Origin: Truepera sp965215315
GTDB lineage: Bacteria > Deinococcota > Deinococci > Deinococcales > Trueperaceae
Direction: 5' to 3'
Length of the DNA stretch: 64,000 nucleotides
Assembly: GCA_965215315.1 (NCBI GenBank)
Contig: CBDCDB010000008.1
Coordinates: 3,472,001 to 3,536,000, forward strand
In this document: positions 16,664 through 26,081 of the stretch, in pieces
Layout of the letters: every line of letters begins with the position of its first letter
How positions within the stretch are numbered: the stretch's first letter is position 1
Program-made: the position numbers and the translations under genes
The notes under the pieces: generated by a model
What the model was told of the DNA's origin: nothing
Seen by the model: the letters and a program-made list of their open reading frames with translations, nothing else
The model's database searches: none

Positions 16664-18202
16664 GTGCCCCCACCGCTCTCGCCCACACAACCCACTCCGG
16701 TACAATACCCTGTGAAGAAGAAAATAATTATCATCGGTAGCGGCTTCGGCGCACTTGGGGCCGCGGCTCGGCTGCTCGCCGCCGGTCACGACGTCACCAT
16801 GTTTGAAAAACGCGACAAGCTTGGGGGCCGCGCCTACGTTTACGAGATGGACGGCTTTAAGTTCGACGGTGGCCCGACGATTGTCACGGCTCCGTTTATG
16901 TTCGACGATATCTTTGAGGCTGCCGGAAAACGCCGCGAAGACTATTTTGAGCTGGTCAAGTGCGACCCGTTCTACCGAATTTTTGACGCAGACGGACGGC
17001 CTTTCGACTACAACGACGACGAGATGTTTACCTTAAACGAGATTCACGAGCGTAATCCGAAAGATAAAGAGGGCTACATGCGCTTTATCCGCTCGACCAA
17101 AGCGATTTTTCAGAAAGGCTTTGTCGAGCTTGCCGACAAACCGTTTTTGAGCGTGTGGGATATGCTCAAGGTTGCGCCTGATTTGGTGCGGTTGCAGTCT
17201 TACAAGAGCGTGTACAAATACGCCTCAGGATTTGTTGAAGACGAATTTTTACGCAAAGTGTTTTCGTTTCACCCGCTGCTAGTCGGCGGCAACCCGTTCG
17301 ATACGACCTCGATTTACGCGATGATTCATTACCTCGAGCGCGAATGGGGCGTGTGGTACGCGATGGGCGGCACCGGCGCGATTGTCAAAGGCTTGGGGCG
17401 GCTCATTACCGAACTCGGCGGCGAAATCTACCTGAACGCCGAAGTTGACGAGATTGTCGTAGATAAAGGCGAGGGCGAACGGCGCGTCAAAGGGGTGCGC
17501 ATGCAAGACGGCAGCGTCCGCACTGCTGACGCGGTGATCTCAAACGCTGACGTGGCCTACACCTACCGCAGCATGATTGCTTCTGAGCACCGCCGTAAAT
17601 ACACGGACAAAAAGATCGAAAACATGAAATACGCGATGTCTCTGTTCGTGATTTATTTCGGGACGAAAAAACGTTATCTGGACACCAAGCTCAAACACCA
17701 CAACATCATCTTGGGCGAGCGCTACGAAGAGTTGCTGCAAGACATCTTTAACAAGCACCACGTTGCCGAAGATTTCTCCTTGTACCTGCACATGCCGACC
17801 TATACCGACCCGAGCATGGCTCCGGAAGGGTGTGAGTCGTTTTACGTCTTGTCGCCGGTGCCGCATCTGGGTTCAGGAACGGACTGGAAGGCTGCCGCGA
17901 AACCGTACCGTGACCTCATCATGCAGTTTTTGGAAGACAACTATCTGCCTGACCTGCAAGAGAACATCGTGGTCGAACACATGATCGACCCGCTGCACTT
18001 TCAAGACGAACTCAACTCGTATCAGGGTTCGGCGTTTAGCGTGCAGCCGCTGCTCACGCAGTCGGCGTGGTTTAGGCCGCACAACCGCAGTGAAGAGTTC
18101 AGCAACCTCTACTTTGTCGGGGCGGGGACGCATCCGGGGGCAGGATTACCGGGGGTTTTGTCAAGCTCGAAGATTGTCGAGAATCTTATCGGCGCGGCTT
18201 AA
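16664..18202 (+). CDS. crtI: Phytoene desaturase family FAD oxidoreductase (CrtI-like)
   Basis: A 512-residue protein of the carotenoid desaturase family. It has the FAD-binding IIIIGSGFGALGAAARL and LGGRAYVYEMDGFKFDGGP near the N-terminus, and the C-terminal CrtI signature GAGTHPGAGLPGVLSSSKI. CrtI introduces double bonds into phytoene at the membrane. No phytoene synthase is adjacent. Two starts are possible: GTG at 16664, or GTG at 16712, which has TACAAT 5 bp upstream and would make MKKKIIIIGSG, a family-typical N-terminus on a leaderless mRNA. I slightly favour the latter but list the longer form. Confidence 0.88.
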   Translation: MPPPLSPTQPTPVQYPVKKKIIIIGSGFGALGAAARLLAAGHDVTMFEKRDKLGGRAYVYEMDGFKFDGGPTIVTAPFMFDDIFEAAGKRREDYFELVKCDPFYRIFDADGRPFDYNDDEMFTLNEIHERNPKDKEGYMRFIRSTKAIFQKGFVELADKPFLSVWDMLKVAPDLVRLQSYKSVYKYASGFVEDEFLRKVFSFHPLLVGGNPFDTTSIYAMIHYLEREWGVWYAMGGTGAIVKGLGRLITELGGEIYLNAEVDEIVVDKGEGERRVKGVRMQDGSVRTADAVISNADVAYTYRSMIASEHRRKYTDKKIENMKYAMSLFVIYFGTKKRYLDTKLKHHNIILGERYEELLQDIFNKHHVAEDFSLYLHMPTYTDPSMAPEGCESFYVLSPVPHLGSGTDWKAAAKPYRDLIMQFLEDNYLPDLQENIVVEHMIDPLHFQDELNSYQGSAFSVQPLLTQSAWFRPHNRSEEFSNLYFVGAGTHPGAGLPGVLSSSKIVENLIGAA

Positions 18203-18342
18203 AGTCGCCCCCGCATCATGCTTGCTTGTAGGCCAAAAGATGGTGTACAAACACCTCAGGCGTATCATCAATAGGATGATGCGTCACGTTCGCTGTAAAT
18301 GCTTATGCTACACCTTTTGCGTGACGCGGGCGAGGAGAGAAA

Positions 18343-18729
18343 ATGTTGAACCGTGCGTTCAAACGCGACCTCAAAACTTTACGGCACGAGCTAGAAGAGC
18401 TTCAGGAAACTCTAGAAGACTTGGGCGAATCGGGCGGCGACGCTGCTAAAAGCGCCTTAAAAGAGATGAAGGGGAAGCTCGAGTCCCAGCTCAGCCACGT
18501 CTTCACCTCACTCAAAGACACGTCTCACGAGGCGGAAGGCCGGAGTAAAAGCTTTATGAAAGAAGCTGAGCACGAAGGTCAAAAGTTTATGAGGCAGGCT
18601 GAACGCCGGGGCAAAGGCGCGTTTTACGAAGCCAAGCATGACGGCGCAACTCGGGGCGCGGCGACAGCGGCGTCGTTTGCTGTTTTCGGTCTCGGGTTTG
18701 CGGTGGGCTGGCTTTTCGCGCGGCGCTAG
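18343..18729 (+). CDS. Coiled-coil protein with C-terminal membrane anchor (DUF883/ElaB-like)
   Basis: A 128-residue, highly charged, heptad-rich helical protein (LKTLRHELEELQETLEDLGE), ending in a single membrane segment AASFAVFGLGFAVGWLF and RR. The layout matches DUF883/ElaB/YqjD proteins, tail-anchored inner-membrane proteins that associate with ribosomes or act in stress in E. coli. Upstream is a long inverted repeat GCGTCACG...CGTGACGC (about 18285-18330) that may be regulatory. A clear terminator follows. Confidence 0.65.
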   Translation: MLNRAFKRDLKTLRHELEELQETLEDLGESGGDAAKSALKEMKGKLESQLSHVFTSLKDTSHEAEGRSKSFMKEAEHEGQKFMRQAERRGKGAFYEAKHDGATRGAATAASFAVFGLGFAVGWLFARR

Positions 18730-18745
18730 GTGTTTATATTTTCCG

Positions 18746-18775
18746 AAGAGGCCGTTGTAAAATGGCCTCTTTTTT
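18746..18775 (+). terminator. Rho-independent terminator
   Basis: AAGAGGCC (18746-18753) pairs with GGCCTCTT (18764-18771) around a 10-nt loop, directly followed by a run of T. It ends the coiled-coil gene, before the convergent azlD gene. Confidence 0.85.
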
Positions 18776-18815
18776 AATGACCGTTCCGTCTTGCAACGTT
18801 TTACGGTGACCTGAG

Positions 18816-19139
18816 CTAAAATACAGCTTGCAGCGCCCAGAGTGTAATCATCCCCGCCAGCAGCGTCCAGATGATGCTGTTGGTGTACCACGCCACAACA
18901 GCTGCAACGAGTCCGGCGAGCAGTTTTTCGTTGCTGAGGGTCAGCTCGAGCCCCTCTTCCCGAAACACGAGCGCCGGAACGACAATCGCCGGAAGCACTG
19001 CTACCGGGACGAAGCGCAGCGCCCGCTGTACCAGCGGTGGCAATCTGAGACGGTCTGAAAAGGCGATAAACGACACGCGCAGGGCGAAGGTGATGAGTCC
19101 CATCGCCAGCATCGTCAACCAGAGTGCGGTGCCGCTCAT
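18816..19139 (-). CDS. azlD: AzlD family branched-chain amino acid exporter subunit
   Basis: A 107-residue membrane protein with three to four helices and the AzlD opening LTMLAMGLITFALRVSF, then a R-F-V-P-V-A-V-L-P-A block near residue 45. AzlD partners AzlC (BrnF/BrnE in Corynebacterium) to export branched-chain amino acids or azaleucine. It overlaps azlC by 4 bp (ATGA). Confidence 0.88.
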   Translation of the reverse strand: MSGTALWLTMLAMGLITFALRVSFIAFSDRLRLPPLVQRALRFVPVAVLPAIVVPALVFREEGLELTLSNEKLLAGLVAAVVAWYTNSIIWTLLAGMITLWALQAVF

Positions 19140-19828
19140 GAGGTTTTCTTCTGCAACGTTTCGACCAGTGTCCCGGTCCCGATACCGACGAGCGCCGCGA
19201 CGATAAGCGCGAGATTAAACGGCAGCGAATGCGCGAGGACTACGGTGATACTGGCCGTGAGCGCTGCCGCAACCGAAGCGCGGTCAACCAGCACTGGAAA
19301 AATCAGCGCCATAAAAATCAGAGGGATGGCAAACTCCAAAGACCAGCCTTCTGGTACCTGTGCCCCGACAAAAACGCCGACCGCCGTAGCGAGCATCCAC
19401 ACGGCCCAAATCGGCGCGGCGAAGCCTAGATAGTAGAGACCTTTGTGGGACATTTCGGGCTCTGCCGTAAAACGGCGAATGCTGAGCGCGTAAGCCTGGT
19501 CGGTCATGAGGTACGCCATAAGGCTTCTCGAGCCTGCCGAAAAACGCGCCAGAAACGGGGCCAGCGAAGCGCTGTACATCATGAAACGCAGGTTGATAAA
19601 AAACGTCGTTAGGAGAATGACGAGCACGGGTGCGCCCGAGGCGATGAGCTGCAGGCCTGCGAGCTGCGACGCACCCGCAAACACGAGCGCCGACATCATA
19701 ATGGCCTGGAGGTTCGGCAGACCGACACTTGCTGCGCTGACACCTGCGACGAGGCCGAACGGAACGATGCCGAGCATCACCGGTAAACCGACCCGAAAGC
19801 CGGAGAAGAACGTTGCTTGGGGAGACAC
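19136..19828 (-). CDS. azlC: AzlC family branched-chain amino acid exporter subunit
   Basis: A 230-residue membrane protein with the AzlC pattern: GFRVGLPVMLGIVPFGLVAG at the N-terminus, MMSALVFAGASQLAGLQLI near 45, and LRFMMYSASLAPFL near 80. It is the large subunit of the AzlCD exporter. The GTG start is preceded by TAGAAT 7 bp upstream with no ribosome site, so this operon probably makes a leaderless mRNA. Confidence 0.9.
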   Translation of the reverse strand: MSPQATFFSGFRVGLPVMLGIVPFGLVAGVSAASVGLPNLQAIMMSALVFAGASQLAGLQLIASGAPVLVILLTTFFINLRFMMYSASLAPFLARFSAGSRSLMAYLMTDQAYALSIRRFTAEPEMSHKGLYYLGFAAPIWAVWMLATAVGVFVGAQVPEGWSLEFAIPLIFMALIFPVLVDRASVAAALTASITVVLAHSLPFNLALIVAALVGIGTGTLVETLQKKTS

Positions 19829-19858
19829 AGCGTTTATTCTACGTGACGGCGGGGCGTG

Positions 19859-20980
19859 CTAAAGCCCGCGCATGGTGAAGGCTCGTGCGAAAGGGTGTTT
19901 GAGTGGGGTGTGTAGGATGCTCCAGGCGAAGGTGTCGCGGAGCGGAGCGAGCGGTGTCGCGCGACCCATCACGGTATTGAATTCGGCGCGGAGGGTAGCG
20001 TTCTGGGCGGTTTTACGGTGTGCGCCGTAGTCGCTGAAGCCTTGACCTCGAGCTAAAGCGTCCGCCAACCGCCACGCGCCCAGCCAGCCGAGGTTCATCC
20101 CCTGCCCACCGATCGGACTCAGCACGTGAGCGGCGTCGCCGACCAACGCGACCCGGCCTGAGATAAACCGTTCGGCTAGAAAGCGCTGAACGCCGAAGCT
20201 CGAGACCGTCGTATTTGTTTCCGTGGGCACGCTGACGCCGAGCCGCTCTTGTACTAGACCGGTAACGCGTTCTGGAGTCGGCTCCCTGACAAATTTCGGC
20301 GTTTTAACGACCCAGCGCCGCACCCCACCCGGCAGCGGAAACGCTTCGACAAGCCCCGCGTGCGTAAAGTAGAGCCCCGCGTCACTACCGAGTTCGGTCG
20401 TATCGGCAAAGTCGCCCATAATATAAGTGTCGGGGTAGCGCTTACCGTAAAAGGGGATATCTAAGCTCTGCCGGACAAAGCTGTCTTTGCCGTCGGCGGC
20501 GACCAGAAAACGGCTCCGCAAGGTTTCGCCGGTTTTCAAGGTTACGGTGACGCTGTTTGCGTTTGGCTCGAGCCCCACAACTTCTGCGTCACAAACCCTA
20601 GCGGTGGGTGAAAGCTCAGCTAACCGGGCAGCTAACAGCGCTTCGGTACGCGGTTGCGGCAGCGTCAGGATAAACGAATACGGCGGCGGGCAGACGGCGA
20701 AGGGAAGTGTTCCCAGATGTTTTAAGGCGTGCCCGGTTCCGGCGTAGGCGTGACCACGCGTGACCCGAACACCTTCCTGAACGAACTTTTCAGCGAGGCC
20801 GAGGATGGCAAGGCGCTCGAGCGAAGGCGGATGCACGCCGATAGCCCTCGAGTGCGGCGGCGGGGTGGGGCGGCGCTCGAGTACCTGCACGCTCATTCCC
20901 AGCTGCACCAACCGGCAGCCTAAAAAAAGCCCAACTGCGCCGCCGCCAACGATGATGATGTCGGCGTCAACTTTAGCCAT
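19859..20980 (-). CDS. Aromatic-ring flavin monooxygenase (FAD_binding_3 type)
   Basis: A 373-residue class A flavin monooxygenase. The FAD-binding start is DADIIIVGGGAVGLFLGCRL, and the second signature is VGDAAHVLSPIGGQGMNLG near residue 265. The start is taken as the ATG at 20980 (MAKVDADIII), which overlaps the methyltransferase end by 8 bp; an upstream extension would be non-homologous. It is the last gene of a polyketide synthase/methyltransferase/monooxygenase operon and probably hydroxylates or oxidises the polyketide ring. It also resembles geranylgeranyl-reductase-type oxidoreductases. Confidence 0.87.
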   Translation of the reverse strand: MAKVDADIIIVGGGAVGLFLGCRLVQLGMSVQVLERRPTPPPHSRAIGVHPPSLERLAILGLAEKFVQEGVRVTRGHAYAGTGHALKHLGTLPFAVCPPPYSFILTLPQPRTEALLAARLAELSPTARVCDAEVVGLEPNANSVTVTLKTGETLRSRFLVAADGKDSFVRQSLDIPFYGKRYPDTYIMGDFADTTELGSDAGLYFTHAGLVEAFPLPGGVRRWVVKTPKFVREPTPERVTGLVQERLGVSVPTETNTTVSSFGVQRFLAERFISGRVALVGDAAHVLSPIGGQGMNLGWLGAWRLADALARGQGFSDYGAHRKTAQNATLRAEFNTVMGRATPLAPLRDTFAWSILHTPLKHPFARAFTMRGL

Positions 20981-21671
20981 CCTCGAGGCCGTAACTGAGC
21001 AGCAAACGGTAGGGATAGGGGCTCGAGACCTGCCAACCGGTCGGAATGACCCCACGCAGCTCGCCCGGCGTGTACGAACGTCGCACCGAGGTGAGACCGT
21101 CCGGCGTGATAAACGAACCGCGAAAAAACGGCCCGGTCAGCGCGGCAAACCCGGCGTAGGCAACGTCGGCGCGGGCGATGTCGTTATGGAGCACCACGCG
21201 CCCGAGCGCGGCGCTGTCACAGCAGAGTTCTTTAATCTCCGCGTCCGACAGGTGATGCAGCAGATGGTTTGAGATAACCACATCGAAGGTGTCGCCTCGA
21301 GCCCGCACCGCGCGGGCGTCGGTCTGTTCAAACGAAAGCCTCGGGTGCGGCGACAAGTCACGTGCGAACGCCGCCGCGCGCGGGTCGGGGTCGATAGCTT
21401 TGATATGAAGCTCGAGCCCGTCACGTTCAGCCCAGCGTAAAAGTACGCGCGGAATGTCGCCGCCGCCGAACCCGACATCGAGCAGATGATTGGTGCGGTT
21501 TGCTGCGAGTTGCGGGCGCAGATAACGCTGATACAGCGTCCGCCAGCCTGAAAAAATCCGGTTGACAGTGCCGAAACGGGCATACGTTGCCCGTAATTTC
21601 TCCAAATTGCACGCCGGATCGTCCATATATTCACGTAACTCGGCGTTTCGTTGACGCAGCACCAAGGGCAT
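20973..21671 (-). CDS. Class I SAM-dependent methyltransferase
   Basis: A 232-residue methyltransferase. Motif I is LLDVGFGGGDIPRVLL near residue 63, the acidic motif II is IKAIDPDP, and motif IV is FDVVISNHLLHHL near 130. Its start overlaps the polyketide synthase stop by one base (TGATG). In this operon it probably O- or C-methylates the type III polyketide product, as methyltransferases do in phenolic-lipid gene sets. Confidence 0.88.
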   Translation of the reverse strand: MPLVLRQRNAELREYMDDPACNLEKLRATYARFGTVNRIFSGWRTLYQRYLRPQLAANRTNHLLDVGFGGGDIPRVLLRWAERDGLELHIKAIDPDPRAAAFARDLSPHPRLSFEQTDARAVRARGDTFDVVISNHLLHHLSDAEIKELCCDSAALGRVVLHNDIARADVAYAGFAALTGPFFRGSFITPDGLTSVRRSYTPGELRGVIPTGWQVSSPYPYRLLLSYGLEDG

Positions 21672-22768
21672 CAGCAGCGGGTCAGGAGGCCGCTTTCAAC
21701 CGTTAGACCGGGGCCAAACGCGACCGTGCAGACCCGGTCGCCACGAGCCGAATTCGCTAAAATCTCTTTCAAGACGAATAAGACCGTCGCACTGCTCATA
21801 TTGCCGTAATCGCGCAGCACGGTGCGGGAGGGTTGGAGCGCGTCATCTTGTAGCTTCAAACTCTTCTCGACTTTATCCAAAATGGCCCGTCCACCCGGAT
21901 GAATGCCCCACCGCTCGATGTCCGGTACCTCTAGTCCGAACTGCTCGAACAACGGAGCTAAAGCTGCGCCGATATTGGCTTCTAAAATCTCCGGAACATA
22001 GCTCGACAAGACGATGTCGAACCCTTCATCGCCGACCGACCACGCCATATCACCTTCGCCTTCGGCAGTGAGTGTGGTCGCCAAGGCGCTCAGTTCAAAC
22101 GCCGGCGTTTGAGGCTGCCTTGCGCTGACTAAAGCCGCGCCTACCCCGTCGGCAAAGACCGAACCCGAAAGGAGCTGGTCGGGGTCGCCGCCGAGTTGCA
22201 GGTGCAGCGTGCAAAGCTCGAGGCACACGACTAGCACTACGGCGTCCGGGTCGGCCTGACAAAACGCCTTTGCCATTTTGAGGGCCGGAAACGCCGCGTA
22301 GCAGCCCATAAAACCGACGTGAAAGCGCTGCACGTCGGGGCGCAAGCAGAGGTCACGAACCAAAAAATAGTCCGGCCCTGGCGCAAAAAAGCCGGTACAC
22401 GAAACGGTTACGATGTGGGTGACGTCGCCTGCATGAAACGGTGAATCTGCCAGCACCTTTTCTGCGGCCTCCTTAAAGAGAGGCCGCGCCGCCTCGGTGT
22501 AGAGGTCGTTACGCGCTTTGGTCGAGGGAGAGGTGTAGACGCCGTGTCCGTCCAAAAACAGCCCCCCGCGCCCGGTAGCGGGCTCCGGGGCAAAGTCCGG
22601 GACAACGCTGTAGCGGGTTTCAATCCCTGACTGCTGATAGAGCCGGTGAACAAGACGTTTGGCAAGGCGGTCGTCGAGACGCTCTTTAAGGGCGTCACGG
22701 GCGTAAGCTTGCGGTATCGCGTACTGCGGCACGGCGGTTGCCAACTGATGGATAAAAACGGGTTCCAT
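21671..22768 (-). CDS. Type III polyketide synthase (chalcone/stilbene synthase family)
   Basis: A 365-residue ketosynthase with the catalytic triad visible: Cys124 in TVSCTGFFAPG, His290 in RWGIHPGGRAI and Asn323 in DYGNMSSATVLF. It makes poly-beta-keto chains from acyl-CoA and malonyl-CoA; bacterial relatives produce alkylresorcinols, alkylpyrones or tetrahydroxynaphthalene. The start has TAGAGT 5 bp upstream and is probably leaderless. It heads an operon with a methyltransferase and a flavin monooxygenase, the same enzyme order as the Streptomyces srsABC phenolic-lipid operon. Confidence 0.92.
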   Translation of the reverse strand: MEPVFIHQLATAVPQYAIPQAYARDALKERLDDRLAKRLVHRLYQQSGIETRYSVVPDFAPEPATGRGGLFLDGHGVYTSPSTKARNDLYTEAARPLFKEAAEKVLADSPFHAGDVTHIVTVSCTGFFAPGPDYFLVRDLCLRPDVQRFHVGFMGCYAAFPALKMAKAFCQADPDAVVLVVCLELCTLHLQLGGDPDQLLSGSVFADGVGAALVSARQPQTPAFELSALATTLTAEGEGDMAWSVGDEGFDIVLSSYVPEILEANIGAALAPLFEQFGLEVPDIERWGIHPGGRAILDKVEKSLKLQDDALQPSRTVLRDYGNMSSATVLFVLKEILANSARGDRVCTVAFGPGLTVESGLLTRC

Positions 22769-22934
22769 TCCCTACTCTACGCGGTGCAGGTCAAAAAGCC
22801 GTGCGTTGGGGAGACGCGACCCCGTAAAACCGCACTGTAAAGCTATATTGTGCTGCAGAGCGCCGTAAAGCGAAATGCCATAAAACCGCTCGAGCTAAGC
22901 TGAGCTGAGCATCAAACTTAAACAGGAGGCGTAC

Positions 22935-24302
22935 ATGGCGCTCACTTCTACAAACCCCGCCACCGGCGAAAAGCTGCAAGATTACGAAACGGTTTCAGAC
23001 GACGCCGTAAAAGAGACGATTGACAAAGCGCACGAAGCATTTTTGGGTTGGCGCGGAACGAGCTTTGAAACGCGGGCGGCGGCGCTTAAAAAAGCTGCCG
23101 AGTTTCTACGGGCGGAAAAAGATGAACTAGGCCGTTTGATGAGCCTCGAGATGGGCAAACCGCTGGGGCAAGCCGTTGCCGAAGTCGAAAAGTGCGCCCT
23201 CGGCTGCGACTACTACGCCGAAAACGCCGCAACTTTTCTCAAACCGGAAACAATCGAGACCGACGCCCGCAAAAGTTACGTGTCGTACCGCCCGCTCGGG
23301 GTGGTGCTGGCAATTATGCCGTGGAACTTTCCCCTTTGGCAGACGTTTCGGTTTGCCGCGCCGAACCTGATGGCAGGCAACGCCGGACTGCTCAAACACG
23401 CCGAAAACGTCACCGGGACAGCGCTGGCGACCGAAGCTTTACTCGTGCGGGCCGGATTTCCGGAAGGGCTTTTCCGAGCGCTCTTGATCCAAACCTCGCA
23501 GGTTGAAAACGTGTTAGACCATCCCAAGATCGTCGCGGCGACGCTGACCGGGAGCACGCGGGCGGGGCGGGCGGTGGCGGCGCAGGCGGGGGCACGACTG
23601 AAAAAGACGGTGCTCGAGCTCGGCGGCTCCGACCCTTATCTCATTCTGGAAGACGCCGACTTGGACTTAGCCGTAGCTGCGTGCGCGACCGGCAGGCTGC
23701 AAAACAGCGGTCAGAGCTGCATCGCCGCAAAGCGTTTTATCGTGGTGTCGTCCCGTAAACGCGAGTTTGAAGCGGCGTTAAAGGCCCGGATGGAAACCTT
23801 TAAGATGGGTGACCCGCTAGACGAGGCTACCGACTTAGGCCCGCAAGCCCGTATTGATTTGCGCGATACGCTGCACGAGCAAGTTCAAAAAAGTGTTGCT
23901 ACGGGTGCAAACCTGCTTCTGGGCGGGGAAGTGCCGGACGGCCCCGGTGCGTTTTACCCGCCGACGCTCCTGACCGATGTGACGCCGGGAATGCCTGCGT
24001 TTGACGAGGAGACCTTCGGGCCGGTGGCGGCAGTGGTTGAAGCTAAAGACGAAGAAGATGCGGTTCGGCTTGCCAATGAAACGTCTTACGGGCTCGGGGC
24101 GGCGGTCTTTACGCAGGACTTGGCGAAAGGTGAGCAGATTGCGAACGAGCGGCTCGAGGCCGGAAATTGCTTCGTCAACGCGTTTGTCAAGTCTGATCCG
24201 AGACTACCCTTCGGCGGGATTAAGCATTCAGGCTACGGGCGGGAACTTTCGGAGCTTGGCATCAAGGAGTTTGTCAATGTGAAAACGGTTTATATCGCCT
24301 AG
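22935..24302 (+). CDS. NAD(P)-dependent aldehyde dehydrogenase (succinate-semialdehyde type)
   Basis: A 455-residue aldehyde dehydrogenase with the catalytic Glu in TVLELGGSDPYLILEDADLD and the catalytic Cys in NSGQSCIAAKRFIV. The opening TSTNPATGEKLQDYETVSDD and the PWNFPLWQTFR block match succinate-semialdehyde dehydrogenases of the short GabD/Sad type, which end 4-aminobutyrate breakdown. The SNPATGE start and the strong site AGGAGG before the ATG support the start. It is a single gene, divergent from the polyketide operon. Confidence 0.9.
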   Translation: MALTSTNPATGEKLQDYETVSDDAVKETIDKAHEAFLGWRGTSFETRAAALKKAAEFLRAEKDELGRLMSLEMGKPLGQAVAEVEKCALGCDYYAENAATFLKPETIETDARKSYVSYRPLGVVLAIMPWNFPLWQTFRFAAPNLMAGNAGLLKHAENVTGTALATEALLVRAGFPEGLFRALLIQTSQVENVLDHPKIVAATLTGSTRAGRAVAAQAGARLKKTVLELGGSDPYLILEDADLDLAVAACATGRLQNSGQSCIAAKRFIVVSSRKREFEAALKARMETFKMGDPLDEATDLGPQARIDLRDTLHEQVQKSVATGANLLLGGEVPDGPGAFYPPTLLTDVTPGMPAFDEETFGPVAAVVEAKDEEDAVRLANETSYGLGAAVFTQDLAKGEQIANERLEAGNCFVNAFVKSDPRLPFGGIKHSGYGRELSELGIKEFVNVKTVYIA

Positions 24303-24360
24303 CTGTACGGCTCGAGCAGCGGTACAAGCGGAATAGCGCTCGAGCCAACCTAAAGGCTAA

Positions 24361-25146
24361 ACTTGCACTGCTACGGACGACCTCACCTTACGGACGACCT
24401 TCGACCGGGAAGCGGCGCGTTACCACCGGGCTCGGCCTGCGCCGCCCAGAGTGCTTATCGACGTCATGTTGGAACGAGGGGGTCTCGAGCTCGGTGCCAG
24501 CGTTTTGGAGGTTGGTTGCGGCACGGGTCAGGCGACGCGGCCGCTTGCTAAACGTGGACTGAAGGTTTGTGCGCTCGAGCTAGGCCCAGCGCTGGCTGAA
24601 TTTGCTCGCTCTAATGTCCGAGGTCTAGACGTTACCGTAAAAACCACTGCGTTCGAGGACTACCGCTCGGGTAGCCTGTTCGACGCGCTTGTTTCCGTTC
24701 AGGCGTTTCACTGGCTTGCGCCAGAATCCGGTTTGGCGCAAGCGGCGCAGCTTTTGCGTCCGGGGGCTGCAATCTTGCTGGCTTGGCACTAAGACCGCAC
24801 GCCAGCCACGCCTTTTAACCGCGCTGCTCACCTCGTCCACAACCGTTACGAAGCGCCGCCCAAACTGAACCGGCCGACGCCGGATTCTGCGCCGGAACGT
24901 TTTGCCGAGGCGATGACCGCGTCCCCGGATTTTGGAGAGGTTCAAACTTTCCGCCACGCCTGGACGCACCGCTACGATAAGGCCCATTACCTCGATTTGC
25001 TGCTGACCTACAGCAACGTGCAGGCTCTGGAACCCTCCTCACGGGAACACTTTTTGGCTGATATTGCCGCACTAATTGACGAACACGGCGGTCAGGTCGA
25101 ACGTTCTTATGAAAGTGTCCTCTTATCTACTTTTAGGCTCGAGTAA
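24361..25146 (+). pseudogene. SAM methyltransferase (type 11), interrupted
   Basis: One frame gives TTFDREAARYHRARPAPPRV, then motif I VLEVGCGTGQATRPLAKRG, then SVQAFHWLAPE and LRPGAAILLAWH, and stops at TAA (24790-24792). The same frame continues as DRTPATPFNRAAHLVHNRYE to 25146, which fits the family's C-terminal half. No start codon exists in frame before the YHRARP block, so the 5' end is damaged too. Relatives are about 250 residues. Either a true pseudogene or base errors; the neighbouring genes are intact. Confidence 0.75.
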
Positions 25147-25175
25147 AGACCTCGTAGACCTGCTAGCCTGAGCGT

Positions 25176-26057
25176 ATGGCTCAACCCTTCGCTGAAAGAC
25201 TTTTTGAACGCATCCAGAAGACGAACTCTCGGGTGTGCTTAGGCATCGACCCGCGCCCCGAGGCGCACCCGCTGACGCAGCCGGAGCGCTTTGAAGGCGA
25301 CCCGGCGCAGGTAGCGCGCGCGGTCGTCCACTACTTCCAGGCCATCATTCAAGCGACGCAAGGCGACGTGGCGTGCTACAAACTGCAAGCGGCCTTTTTT
25401 GAAGCGCTCGGTGTGCCGGGAATTATCGCGCTGGCACAGCTTATCGCCGACGTGCGGGCGCGGGGGATTCCGGTCATTTTAGACGCCAAACGTGGCGATG
25501 TCGGCGCAACCGCCGAAGCCTACGCGCGGAGCTACCTGGGAAACGGCGTCTTCGCGTCGGACGCTTTGACCGTAAATCCTTATCTGGGCGAGGATGGGCT
25601 CGAGCCTTTCGTCATCCAGGCGAACCGGGCCGACCGGGGGGTGTTCGTATTGGTCAAAACCTCGAATCCTGGCGCTGTAGACCTGCAAGACGCGGTGCTG
25701 GGGAGCGGCGCACGGGTTTTCGAGCGTGTTGCAGCGCTCGTTACAAAACTCGCGGAACCGCACCGGGGACCGTCCGGTTACGCGCCTGTGGGAGCCGTCG
25801 TCGGCGCGACCTATCCGGCAGACCTCAAAACTTTACGCGCCGCCCTGCCCTACAGCGTGCTGCTCGTACCGGGTTACGGCGCACAGGGCGGTGAGGCTGG
25901 GGACGTCACGGCAGCATTCGACAAGGATGGGCTTGGGGCGGTGGTCAGCTCGAGCCGCGCGCTCACCTATACGACTCAGGAGGCTGACTTTGCTGAACGT
26001 TCACGCGAGGTGGTCGCCGAGATGAACCGCGCTCTAAATGGCGCGTTAGGTCTCTGA
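25176..26057 (+). CDS. pyrF: Orotidine 5'-phosphate decarboxylase (type 2)
   Basis: A 293-residue enzyme of the longer PyrF subfamily. It has VCLGIDPRPE near the N-terminus and the active-site block ILDAKRGDVGATAEAYA near residue 100, which holds the catalytic Asp-Lys-Asp set, then TVNPYLGEDGLEPF. It converts OMP to UMP in pyrimidine synthesis. The ATG has TAGCCT 6 bp upstream and no ribosome site (leaderless). No other pyrimidine biosynthesis genes are adjacent; deoA lies far to the right. Confidence 0.95.
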   Translation: MAQPFAERLFERIQKTNSRVCLGIDPRPEAHPLTQPERFEGDPAQVARAVVHYFQAIIQATQGDVACYKLQAAFFEALGVPGIIALAQLIADVRARGIPVILDAKRGDVGATAEAYARSYLGNGVFASDALTVNPYLGEDGLEPFVIQANRADRGVFVLVKTSNPGAVDLQDAVLGSGARVFERVAALVTKLAEPHRGPSGYAPVGAVVGATYPADLKTLRAALPYSVLLVPGYGAQGGEAGDVTAAFDKDGLGAVVSSSRALTYTTQEADFAERSREVVAEMNRALNGALGL

Positions 26058-26081
26058 AACCATGTCTTTAAGCCTGAGACT

